From assembly GCA_003555285.1 (NCBI GenBank), contig PWGH01000047.1:1-13448 (forward strand): 13,448 nt of DNA. Direction: 5' to 3'. Under the pieces are notes generated by a model that was given only the letters and a program-made list of their open reading frames with translations, was not told the DNA's origin and ran no database searches. Of this stretch, positions 7,310 to 13,448 are shown piece after piece. The translations under genes were made by a program, and so were the position numbers. Positions within the stretch are counted from its first letter, which is position 1, and the number at the start of each line of letters is the position of its first letter. The DNA comes from Thioalkalivibrio sp. GTDB lineage: Bacteria > Pseudomonadota > Gammaproteobacteria > Ectothiorhodospirales > Ectothiorhodospiraceae.

Positions 7310-7325
7310 TGCAAAAGCCGGACCG
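7310..7325 (-). promoter_or_regulatory. Weak sigma-54-like element upstream of the sugar transferase operon
   Basis: On the minus strand, CGGTCC-N5-TTGCA has GG and GC at the correct 12-bp offset. The -12 half is perfect, but the -24 half matches only 3 of 6 bases and lacks the leading T. Transcription would begin near 7298, giving a leader of about 175 nt. If real, it would make the prsK/prsR operon sigma-54 dependent and possibly self-activated. It could also be chance. Confidence 0.3.
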
Positions 7326-7338
7326 GCATAAGTCCGGG

Positions 7339-7366
7339 AAACGGCACGACAGCGACTGTCCCGTTT
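7339..7366. other. Bulged hairpin in the intergenic region
   Basis: AAACGG (7339-7344) pairs with CCGTTT (7361-7366), and GACAG (7348-7352) pairs with CTGTC (7356-7360), around loop CGA with a 3-nt bulge CAC. On the minus strand the stem ends in TTT but no longer U-run follows. It could be a weak terminator for the peptidase transcript or a leader structure of an upstream-starting message. Confidence 0.35.
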
Positions 7367-7423
7367 GCGTCCTGTTTCCGTCGTCATCGGATTCTGCGCA
7401 AAGGCCACTGGGGCCGTGCCGCT

Positions 7424-7440
7424 ACACACGGGTTGTGTGT
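7424..7440. other. ACACAC/GTGTGT hairpin
   Basis: A perfect 6-bp stem, ACACAC at 7424-7429 and GTGTGT at 7435-7440, with loop GGGTT. There is no T-run; its function is unknown. Confidence 0.3.
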
Positions 7441-7505
7441 TCGTATGTGGATCATGAAGGGCCGGGCCCACCCCGCGGCGTCAAGCCCCACCGGATCCCG
7501 CCCCA

Positions 7506-7542
7506 ATCGGATCCCGCACGGCATGGGTACGGTGTACCCGGA
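7506..7542. repeat. Imperfect ~40-bp direct repeat, copy 2
   Basis: Second copy of the element at 7268-7307, about 240 bp away. It contains a perfect GGGTAC-GGT-GTACCC inverted repeat and starts within a tandem pair of CGGATCCCGC. Confidence 0.5.
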
Positions 7543-7687
7543 ATGATCCGTTTACCCCCGTGCCCACGATCCTGGCAGGGGTTGTTCCCGTATGCTGCTC
7601 ACGCTTGACGTAGGGTCATGGTATCCGGGATGGGGGGCGGAAGCAGTGGGTATAAATGCCATTGAATGCCGACCGAAGCGACGGCGG

Positions 7688-8614
7688 TCAGAAACGACAA
7701 AGTGTCTCGCCGCCCTGTTCGATCCAGCCGTGGATCATCTTTGGTGTCGTCATCTGGCTCGCGCAGCGGCCGTGCCGGTCGATACAGATGGCACCCCCGC
7801 GGCCGTTGACCTTGCGGCGCAGGTAGTCGATGCCGTAGGCGACGGCTGCGGTCGCGTCGAGGTCGCGGAATTCGATCGCATCTGCGATGGTCTTGGCAAA
7901 CACGGTGCGCATGAATTCCTCACCATAGCCGGTGGCCGAGACCGCGCAGGTGGCATTGTCGGCGTAGACCCCGGCGCCGATGATCGGCGAATCGCCGACG
8001 CGGCCCATGCGCTTGTTCACGATCCCGCCGGTCGAGGTGGCCGCCGCGAGATCGCCCTCGCGGTCGCAGGCGACGGCGCCGATGGTGCCGTATTTCTGCG
8101 GGTCACCCTGATCGTCGTGGTCGAGCATGATGCGCCCGTGCAGGCGGGCCTGATTCAGTTGTTCGATGCGATCCGGGGTGAAGAAGTAGTGATCGGGCGT
8201 CAGTTTCAGTCCGCAGTGTTCGGCGAAATGCAGCGCCCCTTCGCCGATCAGCAGCACATGCTCGCTGTGGTCCATCACCAGACGCGCGAGCTGCACGGGG
8301 TTCGCGATGTTGCCGATCGCAGCGACCGCGCCGGCCGCGAGCGTGCGGCCGTCCATGATGCCGGCATCCATCTCGACCTTGCCGTGCTCGTTCAACACCG
8401 AGCCGAAGCCGGCGTTGAACAACGGGTCGTCCTCGAGCAGCGAGGCGCAGGTCTCGACTGCCTCCACCGCGGTACCGCCCTTGCCCAGGATGGTGCGACC
8501 GTGTTCGAGGACCACCCGCATGCTTTCCAGGTAGCGCACGGCGATGCGTTCGTCTTTTACATTGTCGAGCGCACCGGCGCCGCCGTGAATCATCAGGGAA
8601 AAGCTACGTTCCAT
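7688..8614 (-). CDS. Isoaspartyl peptidase / L-asparaginase (plant-type, Ntn hydrolase)
   Basis: A 308-residue, Asnase_2/IaaA-type Ntn hydrolase. Such enzymes self-cleave into alpha and beta chains, then hydrolyse beta-aspartyl dipeptides and, more weakly, L-asparagine. Seen here: MIHGGAGA (8-15), FNAGFGSVLN (66-75), EMDAGIMDG (81-89) and the autoprocessing site KYG/TIGAVA, giving nucleophile Thr177. TSTGG (193-197), GRVGDSPIIGAG (204-215) and ATGYGEEFMR (227-236) follow. No signal peptide, so cytosolic, and the length is normal. The ATG at 8614 is preceded by GAGGTGA. It follows the ATP-grasp gene by 73 bp on the same strand, so the two are probably cotranscribed. The family is known to clear isoaspartyl dipeptides, including those from cyanophycin or damaged proteins; the true substrate here is not evident. 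The iaaA symbol is withheld because the substrate is not shown. Confidence 0.92.
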   Translation of the reverse strand: MERSFSLMIHGGAGALDNVKDERIAVRYLESMRVVLEHGRTILGKGGTAVEAVETCASLLEDDPLFNAGFGSVLNEHGKVEMDAGIMDGRTLAAGAVAAIGNIANPVQLARLVMDHSEHVLLIGEGALHFAEHCGLKLTPDHYFFTPDRIEQLNQARLHGRIMLDHDDQGDPQKYGTIGAVACDREGDLAAATSTGGIVNKRMGRVGDSPIIGAGVYADNATCAVSATGYGEEFMRTVFAKTIADAIEFRDLDATAAVAYGIDYLRRKVNGRGGAICIDRHGRCASQMTTPKMIHGWIEQGGETLCRF

Positions 8615-8687
8615 GGGTCACCTCGTGGCTTGGCGTGTCGGTGCCGTAGCATGCCACGAGATCCCGTGGACGGTAGCGCTTCCGTAT

Positions 8688-9842
8688 TCAGCTCGAGCGT
8701 TGCAGCCGTCGTTCCAGCGTCGCCTCCAGGTCGGCCTGCGTCGCCGGGTCGCCCGCCAGCAGCACCATCAGTTTGCCAACCCGAACCGGTCCCCAGTTTA
8801 CGAGCACCACGCCGGTTCCGGTCGCGGGATCGAATTCGATGCCCGAGAGGTCGATGTCGGCCAGAACCCGATGGCGGGTACAAAAGGTGCGCGCCAGCCA
8901 CTGCTCGATGCCGAGCTTCTGGGCCACCACCGTCGGGTACGAGGCACCGTTGAAACGGGGGTTGCACTCGATTGCCAGGTAGCGGCCTGCGGTCGACATG
9001 GGGCCCGAGGCTGGCGTGGATTCGGTCACCACCGCGACGTCGAAGGCGAACACCCCGCGGATACCCTGTTCATGCAGCCATTCGGCCAGAGGCTCCACCA
9101 CGTCCCAGGGTTCGCAGCAGGCCGGATAGCGATTGCCCTGGTGCACGAAGCCGTCGAGGACCTGCTCGGTCGCGACCAGGCGGTGCAGGCGGCCGTCGCG
9201 GACCTCGTACTGCAGGTTCAGGAAGGTGTCGGTGACGACTTCCTGCTGAATCTGCACCGATGTACCGGGCTCGAAGCGGCCTCGAGCCTGGGCCAATTCG
9301 GCCGCGTCCTGGCAGCGATAGATGCCAAGCCCCGACACCGAGACCGCGGCCTTCAGGTAGCAGGGGTAGGGGGCCTCGGCGATCGCCTGCGCGTCGATCT
9401 GCCGGACATCCGCGAAGGTCCGGGTGTCCGGGACCGGCACCCCGAGTTCATGGGCGAGTTCCATGAAGCGGTTCTTGGAATTGATCGCCGCGACGGATTC
9501 AAACCAGGCTGCGTCCGGTCGTGCGTGTTGCTGGTGCGGACCGAAGAAGAAGACCGATACCGCTCGGTCGGGAAAGGCCGCGAGGGCTTCGTGGCCAATG
9601 TCCCAAAGAACCTCCTCGGTGTGATGCAGGCCTACGCGTTGGTAGTGGTCGTGGATGAAGGGCCAGTCGCCCTGGAGATCCGGATGCAATTGGATCAGAT
9701 CCCCCGGTTCGGTGGCGGCCAAAGCGCGTCCGGAATACAGGTGATTGCCGATCACGCCTTCGGCGGTGCAATCCATGATGTCGTGGTTGACGATCTGTGG
9801 AACCCAGTTCCGGATGACCGATTCAGCCAATACAGCGCTCAT
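8688..9842 (-). CDS. ATP-grasp carboxylate-amine ligase-like protein, substrate unknown
   Basis: A 384-residue cytosolic protein with an ATP-grasp fold. The N-terminal part resembles a pre-ATP-grasp domain (about 1-115). INSKNRFMELAHELGVPVPDT (120-140) is the usual entry to the ATP-grasp domain. Next come Lys164 in YLKAAVSVSGLGI with its flexible Ser/Gly loop, an IQQEVV strand (198-203), FAFDVAV (266-271) and the metal-binding strand IECNPRFNGASYP (291-303), in which Glu292 and Asn294 should hold Mg-ATP and Arg296 a phosphate. These enzymes join a carboxylate, via an acyl-phosphate, to an amine or other nucleophile. The ATG at 9842 has a strong GGAGGAG 6 nt upstream. The downstream gene encodes an isoaspartyl peptidase, so this ligase may make a beta-aspartyl or related amide product that the partner can cleave. 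It is too short for a cyanophycin synthetase. Confidence 0.8.
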   Translation of the reverse strand: MSAVLAESVIRNWVPQIVNHDIMDCTAEGVIGNHLYSGRALAATEPGDLIQLHPDLQGDWPFIHDHYQRVGLHHTEEVLWDIGHEALAAFPDRAVSVFFFGPHQQHARPDAAWFESVAAINSKNRFMELAHELGVPVPDTRTFADVRQIDAQAIAEAPYPCYLKAAVSVSGLGIYRCQDAAELAQARGRFEPGTSVQIQQEVVTDTFLNLQYEVRDGRLHRLVATEQVLDGFVHQGNRYPACCEPWDVVEPLAEWLHEQGIRGVFAFDVAVVTESTPASGPMSTAGRYLAIECNPRFNGASYPTVVAQKLGIEQWLARTFCTRHRVLADIDLSGIEFDPATGTGVVLVNWGPVRVGKLMVLLAGDPATQADLEATLERRLQRSS

Positions 9843-9958
9843 GATGGTCTCCTCCAGTGGTGACGGTGCCTTCAGTTGCAGTGCAAGTTTGATGCCGGGT
9901 CGAGAGGGCCGTTACGGCGCCGTTTCGCCGCTGTTCGGCCCCTTTGGCGTCCCAGGTT

Positions 9959-9980
9959 GGTGCGACCGGGGGTGCGACCG
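9959..9980. repeat. Tandem 10-bp direct repeat upstream of the ATP-grasp gene
   Basis: GGTGCGACCG occurs at 9959-9968 and 9971-9980, a 12-bp period close to one DNA turn. It lies 117 bp upstream of the ATP-grasp start, in a position where an activator or repressor could bind. No promoter boxes were convincing in the 209-bp gap 9843-10051. Confidence 0.35.
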
Positions 9981-10051
9981 CACAACATCGGGGCACGGCC
10001 ATCGGGGAGGAGGGCGTGGGCAATGGGTGGGTGCTGGCGGAGACCGCGTGT

Positions 10052-10786
10052 TCAAAGCCAGCCGACGAGCAGGGGCACGAGCAGTGCAGTCAGCAGCGCG
10101 TTAAGCGCCATTGCGATGCCGGCGAAGGTGCCCGCGAGCTGGTTGACCTGGAAGGCCCGAGCGGCACCGATGCCATGGGCAGCCACCCCGACCGCGAAGC
10201 CCCGGGCCGCCCAGTCGGTGACCCGCAGCGCGTTCAGCAGCGGCGTGACGATCATCGCGCCGATGATCCCGGTGAGGATCACTAGCGTGGCGGTCAGCGA
10301 GGCCAGTCCGCCGATGCCCTCGGCGATACCCATCGCGATGGGAGTGGTGGCGGACTTCGGTGCCAGCGACAGCAGCGTCTCCCGGCTGGCGCCGAGTACC
10401 GCCGCCACCGCCACCGCAGAGACGATCGCGGTGACCGAGCCGGCCAGCAGGGCCACCAGGATCGGGACCAGCAGCCGCCGCACGCGGTTGAAGTTGCGGT
10501 ACAGCGGCACCGCGAGCAGCACCGTCGCCGGCCCGAGCAGGAAATGCACGAACTGGGCCCCCTCGAAATAGGTCGCGTAGCTGGTGCCGGTGAACAGCAA
10601 CACGGCGACCAGGATCGCAATCGCCACGGCCACGGAATTGACCAGCGGCGAGCCGCCGGCGGCTTGGTGCAGCCGGTGCCCGATTACATAGGCCCCGAGG
10701 GTGGCCGTAAGCCAGAGCAGCGGCTCCTGCTGCAGATAGACCCAGAGCAGATCGAGTTCACCCGTGTCGGCGCCGAGGTCCTTCAT
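10052..10786 (-). CDS. lrgB: LrgB/CidB-family inner membrane protein
   Basis: A 244-residue polytopic membrane protein. Family marks are LLGPATVLLAVPLYRN (83-98), PKSATTPIAMGIAEGIGG (143-160) followed by LTATLVILTGIIGAM, and AAHGIGAARA (202-211). LrgB works with the holin-like LrgA; related proteins affect murein hydrolase activity and export small acids such as pyruvate or glycolate in bacteria and plastids. The open frame extends 39 codons further upstream through lrgA, but the ATG at 10786 overlaps the lrgA stop as ATGA, which signals translational coupling, and gives the usual family length. The sequence does not show which substrate this pair carries. Confidence 0.9.
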   Translation of the reverse strand: MKDLGADTGELDLLWVYLQQEPLLWLTATLGAYVIGHRLHQAAGGSPLVNSVAVAIAILVAVLLFTGTSYATYFEGAQFVHFLLGPATVLLAVPLYRNFNRVRRLLVPILVALLAGSVTAIVSAVAVAAVLGASRETLLSLAPKSATTPIAMGIAEGIGGLASLTATLVILTGIIGAMIVTPLLNALRVTDWAARGFAVGVAAHGIGAARAFQVNQLAGTFAGIAMALNALLTALLVPLLVGWL

Positions 10787-11148
10787 GCGGCCGGCTCCGA
10801 TTCCTGCAGGCCCATGCGCCGCACCACCCAGGCAAACACCAGCGCCGTGACCGCAATGGTCAGCGTGGTCGAGACCAGCAGCGCGAGCAGCAGCGGCAGC
10901 CACTCGGCCCGGATGCGTGCGATGTGCAGCATCACCCCCACGCCCGCCGGGACGAACAGCAGCGACAGATGCGACAGCAGGGTGCCGGCCACGCTGTTCA
11001 GTGCCTCCGGGACCTCGCGCACGGCGGCGAGTGCGCCCAGCATGAAGAAGGTGCCGAGGACCGGCCCGGGAATCGGGATACCGGTACTGCGCACGAGGAT
11101 CTCGCCCAGCAGTTGGCAGACGAGCAGGGCCAGGATGGCATGGATCAT
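10783..11148 (-). CDS. lrgA: LrgA/CidA-family holin-like membrane protein
   Basis: A 121-residue protein with four hydrophobic helices, the usual LrgA/CidA size. Conserved stretches are GIPIPGPVLGTFFMLGAL (23-40) and LLFVPAGVGVM (63-73). It is the partner of LrgB, encoded with a 4-nt ATGA overlap. The ATG at 11148 is preceded by GAGGT, 7 nt away on the minus strand. The same frame stays open for more than a kilobase upstream, but that stretch is antisense to the gene at 11335 and has no membrane or family features. The gene is divergent from 11335, so the 186-bp gap holds both promoters. Confidence 0.88.
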   Translation of the reverse strand: MIHAILALLVCQLLGEILVRSTGIPIPGPVLGTFFMLGALAAVREVPEALNSVAGTLLSHLSLLFVPAGVGVMLHIARIRAEWLPLLLALLVSTTLTIAVTALVFAWVVRRMGLQESEPAA

Positions 11149-11334
11149 GGGACGACCTCGATCAGGGGATAGGGGGCTTCGGGCACTGTATGTCGAACCG
11201 GACTCCCCCGCGAGCCGATGCCTCCGCTTACGAAGTGGGTGAAGCGGCGGGTGCGGCGGCTTGGGGGCTGGGGCCTTGCTTCCGTCGCGCGCGCGGGCTA
11301 GGTTCGAGGCAGCGCGCTGAACAGGACTCCGCCG

Positions 11335-12459
11335 ATGGATCCCGCGAACCCGGATATCGCCGAGCTGAATGCCATCGAGCGCCTCGGGGTGAAGCTGCTG
11401 CGCAAGTGGAATGGCGTGGATCAGTCGCGCGTCGAGCGGTGGTCCCCCGAGCAGGTGGAACAGATCCGCCACTTGGAGCGCTGGGCCATCATTCTGGCGG
11501 TCGTGTCCGGCACCGTGTCCGGCGCGCTGATCGGCGCTCTGGAGATCGGGCTCAACCACGCGATGCCCGAGCGCGAGGAATCCTGGTCGGCGTGGTTGCA
11601 GTACTGGGGGTACTTTCTCGGGGGCGCGGGGCTGATCAGCGGTGTCGAGATCGTGCTGCTGTATTGGGTGGTCCTGCACCGGGTTGCCCGCATCACCGCC
11701 ATCGCCGGGCTGCGCCTGTCCGAGGCACAGGCCGAGCAGGTGATTGCCGTCGGGCTGTCGCGCTCGGCCCTGGACATTCGCGATCCGCAGGAGCCGATCC
11801 TGGGGATCGATCCCTACGCGCGCACGCCGCGCTGGAAGCTGATCGTCTATGCGGTGATGTACCGGCTGAAGATCGGCGCGACCAGCTTCGTGATCCGGGT
11901 GCTGTTGCGTCGGGTGGTTGCGCGGGTGGCCGTGCGCTCGTTCATTCCGCTGGCCGCCATTGCCGTCTATGCGGTGTGGAACGGCCTGATCATCTGGTGG
12001 GCGATGCGGGCCTCGCGCGTCCGCGCGGCCGGGCCGATCGCGGTGCAGGAATTGGCCGAACGGGTGCAGGCCGAGGCTGCGGACCTGGATGAGGATGCCC
12101 GGCGACTGCTCCTTGAGGCGGTGGCGGAGTGCGTCGTGCGCAGCGCCAGCGATCACCCCAATTTCGTGTTGGTGCTCGCGCGCTTGTTTGAACTTCTGGC
12201 GATCGAACCGGGCTCCCTGGAATTGGATTGGCCAGCCTATGCGGCCACCCTGGGCGATCGCTCGCCCCGAGAGCAGGACCTGTTGCTTGCGGTCGTGACG
12301 GTAACGGTGCTGTTGGACGGCAAGCCCAGCCGCGGCCAGCGCGGCTTCCTCGAGGAACTGCACCAGGCCTGCGATCGGCGCCTGGACGCCGAGGCGCTGG
12401 AGTCCCTGTTCGAAGGCTTCTTCCACGGTCAGGGCATCGGCCACTTGCGCGCGTCCTGA
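11335..12459 (+). CDS. Uncharacterised membrane protein with a possible TerB-like C-terminal domain
   Basis: A 374-residue protein. A charged, probably cytoplasmic N-terminus (1-48) leads to hydrophobic segments at about 50-72, 88-115 and 203-223. Between them is a basic, amphipathic section with two YAxxxR/K-like helices (KLIVYAVMYRLKIGA, 168-182). The cytosolic C-terminal third is helical; DLLLAVVTVTVLLDGKPSRGQRGFLEEL (315-342) reads like a TerB-type helical domain (a helix, then DG, a basic turn and an acidic helix). It may belong to the family annotated as LBF_2804, but that is from memory and unverified; its function is unknown. AGGA lies 8 nt before the ATG at 11335. The 3' end overlaps a 35-bp tandem duplication. 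It is divergent from lrgA with a 186-bp shared upstream region, so a functional link to LrgAB is possible but not shown. Confidence 0.75.
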   Translation: MDPANPDIAELNAIERLGVKLLRKWNGVDQSRVERWSPEQVEQIRHLERWAIILAVVSGTVSGALIGALEIGLNHAMPEREESWSAWLQYWGYFLGGAGLISGVEIVLLYWVVLHRVARITAIAGLRLSEAQAEQVIAVGLSRSALDIRDPQEPILGIDPYARTPRWKLIVYAVMYRLKIGATSFVIRVLLRRVVARVAVRSFIPLAAIAVYAVWNGLIIWWAMRASRVRAAGPIAVQELAERVQAEAADLDEDARRLLLEAVAECVVRSASDHPNFVLVLARLFELLAIEPGSLELDWPAYAATLGDRSPREQDLLLAVVTVTVLLDGKPSRGQRGFLEELHQACDRRLDAEALESLFEGFFHGQGIGHLRAS

Positions 12460-12513
12460 CCCGCTCGTACACCCTGCGCTTGCGCGCGTCCTGACCCGCT
12501 CGTACACCCTGCG
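12444..12513. repeat. Perfect 35-bp tandem duplication across a stop codon
   Basis: Bases 12444-12478 are repeated exactly and immediately at 12479-12513. The unit carries the last codons and the TGA (12457-12459) of the membrane-protein gene, so the second copy lies wholly in the 3' untranslated region and does not alter the protein. The lack of a single mismatch suggests a recent replication-slippage event, or an assembly artefact. Confidence 0.95.
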
Positions 12514-12548
12514 ACGGCAAGGCGGGGGTCTAGGGCGATGGGCCCGCT

Positions 12549-12590
12549 GGTCGTGACCGCGGTACGACCGCTTCGATTGCCCCCGAAGCG
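12549..12590. terminator. Two adjacent hairpins between convergent gene ends
   Basis: GGTCGT (12549-12554) pairs with ACGACC (12564-12569) around ACCGCGGT, and CGCTTCG (12569-12575) pairs with CGAAGCG (12584-12590) around an 8-nt loop. They share base 12569, so they could be alternative or stacked structures. They sit between the convergent ends of the membrane-protein gene and the sugar dehydrogenase, where a bidirectional terminator is expected. No T-run is present, so confidence is modest. Confidence 0.4.
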
Positions 12591-12630
12591 AGATTCAACG
12601 AGAAGGCAATGGAGTGAGCGCCTCCCGTCG

Positions 12631-13448
12631 TCAGGGGTTCGGAATGGGCTCGATGCGCAGGAGTTCGCCCGGGTCGTGATCGGTCAATACATAGATCAGA
12701 CCGTCGTGGACGCGCACGTCGCGGATGCGCTGGGCCCGGTCCGCGAGCAGCCGGGTCTCGGCGACGACGTGGTCATTATCCCCCAGCTGCAGTCGCGCCA
12801 GGTGTCGGTGTGCCAGCGCGCCGACCAGTAGATCGCCCTGCCACTGGGGAAAGGCGTCGCCTTGATAGAAGGCCATGCCCGAGGGCGCGATGGACGGTGT
12901 CCAGGTATACAGCGGCTGCTCCATGCCCTCCTGTTCCCGCAGGCCCCTGCCGATCGGCAGGCCGGAGTAATCGATGCCGTGGCTGATCACCGGCCATCCG
13001 TAATTGCGCCCGGCCTCGATGATGTTGATCTCGTCGCCACCGCGGGGGCCGTGTTCGTGCTCCCAGAGCGCGCCGGTCTGCGGATGCAGGGCCATGCCCT
13101 GGGGGTTGCGCACGCCATAGGCATGGATCTCCGGGCGCGCGTCGGGGTTGTCGACGAAGGGGTTGTCCGCGGGCACGCGGCCGTCGTCGTGCAGGCGCAC
13201 GATGCTGCCGGCATGGTCGTCCAGCCGCTGCGCTCGGGGCATGTCGCCGCGGTCCCCGATCGACACGTACACGTAGCCCTCGCGATCGAAGACGATACGG
13301 CTGCCGAAATGCCGGCCCCCGGAGCCGGGCGATTCGGCGGTGAACAGGACCTCGAGGTCGTGCAGACGGTCGTTTTCGAAGCGGGCGCGCGCCAGCCGGG
13401 TGGTCAGGCCGCCGTCCACCGCGGCGGCATAGGTGAAATAGAGCCAGC
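12631..13448 (-). CDS. PQQ-dependent aldose sugar dehydrogenase (GSDH/YliI-like), N-terminus beyond window
   Basis: A beta-propeller sugar dehydrogenase of the soluble glucose/aldose dehydrogenase family (GSDH, YliI type), which oxidises aldoses using PQQ, normally in the periplasm. The frame is open to the right edge: the residues before the first possible start at 13419 (LYFTYAAA) fit the family, so the gene is cut by the window and about the first third is missing. Conserved stretches in order are GGRHFGSRIVFDREGYVYVSIGDRG, AYGVRNPQGMALHP, LWEHEHGPRGGDEIN, NYGWPVISHGIDY and PSGMAFYQGDAFPQWQGDLLVGAL, ending RIRDVRVHDGLIYVLTDHDPGELLRIEP. The His in HFGSR and the Glu/His of EHEHGPRGGDE are the family's active-site and metal/PQQ region. 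It has no clear functional link to its neighbours and faces the membrane-protein gene convergently. Confidence 0.9.
   Translation of the reverse strand, partial: WLYFTYAAAVDGGLTTRLARARFENDRLHDLEVLFTAESPGSGGRHFGSRIVFDREGYVYVSIGDRGDMPRAQRLDDHAGSIVRLHDDGRVPADNPFVDNPDARPEIHAYGVRNPQGMALHPQTGALWEHEHGPRGGDEINIIEAGRNYGWPVISHGIDYSGLPIGRGLREQEGMEQPLYTWTPSIAPSGMAFYQGDAFPQWQGDLLVGALAHRHLARLQLGDNDHVVAETRLLADRAQRIRDVRVHDGLIYVLTDHDPGELLRIEPIPNP

Larger units (their letters stand above)
7123..7687. other. 565-bp intergenic region with direct repeats and hairpins, no convincing gene
   Basis: This gap must hold the promoter of the minus-strand sugar transferase operon and the 3' end of the isoaspartyl peptidase transcript. 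The open frames in it overlap one another on both strands, lack ribosome sites and show no recognisable protein. An imperfect direct repeat occurs at 7268-7307 and 7506-7542. CGGATCCCGC occurs twice, at 7494-7503 and 7508-7517. Simple hairpins lie at 7339-7366 and 7424-7440, and GGGTAC-GGT-GTACCC within the second repeat. A GACCG/CGGTC stem (7671-7689) overlaps the peptidase stop but has no T-run. Confidence 0.6.

Noticed and set aside
7186..7608. 140-codon open frame in the intergenic region
   Set aside because: Overlaps other frames on both strands, has no ribosome site and shows no domain; the region looks regulatory.
7592..8953. 453-codon plus-strand open frame opposite the isoaspartyl peptidase
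   Set aside because: The minus strand carries a full Ntn-hydrolase with catalytic motifs; the plus frame is its shadow.
8688..9842. Cyanophycin synthetase
   Set aside because: Cyanophycin synthetases are far longer and carry a Mur-ligase-like domain after the ATP-grasp part; this protein has only the ATP-grasp portion.
10594..10612. TGGTCG-N5-TTGCT on the minus strand, good sigma-54 spacing
   Set aside because: It lies in the middle of the lrgB coding region with no gene start near it; probably chance.
10783..12507. 574-codon open frame on the minus strand reading through lrgA
   Set aside because: Only the last 121 residues are LrgA. The rest is antisense to the membrane-protein gene and has shadow-like composition.

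Overview
The window is GC-rich, gene-dense bacterial DNA of chromosomal character. Its gene families (exosortase A/PEP-CTERM regulators PrsK and PrsR, a TIGR03013-type sugar transferase, LrgAB, an IaaA-type isoaspartyl peptidase, a PQQ-type aldose sugar dehydrogenase) suggest a Gram-negative proteobacterium. A gammaproteobacterium of the Chromatiales/Ectothiorhodospiraceae type is my guess; there is no rRNA or other taxonomic marker to confirm it.

Left part (1-7122): the edge of an exopolysaccharide/exosortase locus. It holds the C-terminal half of a GT4 glycosyltransferase (apparently truncated or broken at its 5' end), a perfect 43-bp GTAG-headed palindrome, a secreted or membrane-tethered trypsin-like (S1C) protease without a PDZ domain, and a 110-residue protein of unknown function behind a good sigma-54 promoter. 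Convergent to these is a compact minus-strand operon: sugar transferase (undecaprenyl-phosphate glycosyl-1-phosphate transferase type), then prsK (membrane sensor kinase), then prsR (sigma-54-dependent response regulator). PrsR-type regulators activate sigma-54 promoters, so the small gene at 1889 is a natural candidate target encoded next to its regulator. The exosortase and PEP-CTERM substrates are not in the window and probably lie to the left.

Intergenic 7123-7687 has no credible gene. It carries an imperfect direct repeat of about 40 bp, several short hairpins and a weak sigma-54-like element facing the sugar transferase operon.

Middle part (7688-11148, minus strand): an isoaspartyl peptidase/asparaginase preceded by an ATP-grasp ligase, 73 bp apart and probably one operon, so a peptide/amide-bond former next to an isopeptide-bond hydrolase. 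Then lrgA-lrgB, overlapping by ATGA.

Right part: a plus-strand gene for an uncharacterised membrane protein with a possible TerB-like tail, divergent from lrgA and ending in a perfect 35-bp tandem duplication that includes its stop codon. Last is the C-terminal part of a PQQ-dependent sugar dehydrogenase running off the right edge on the minus strand.

No tRNA, rRNA, CRISPR array, complete insertion sequence or phage gene was recognised.
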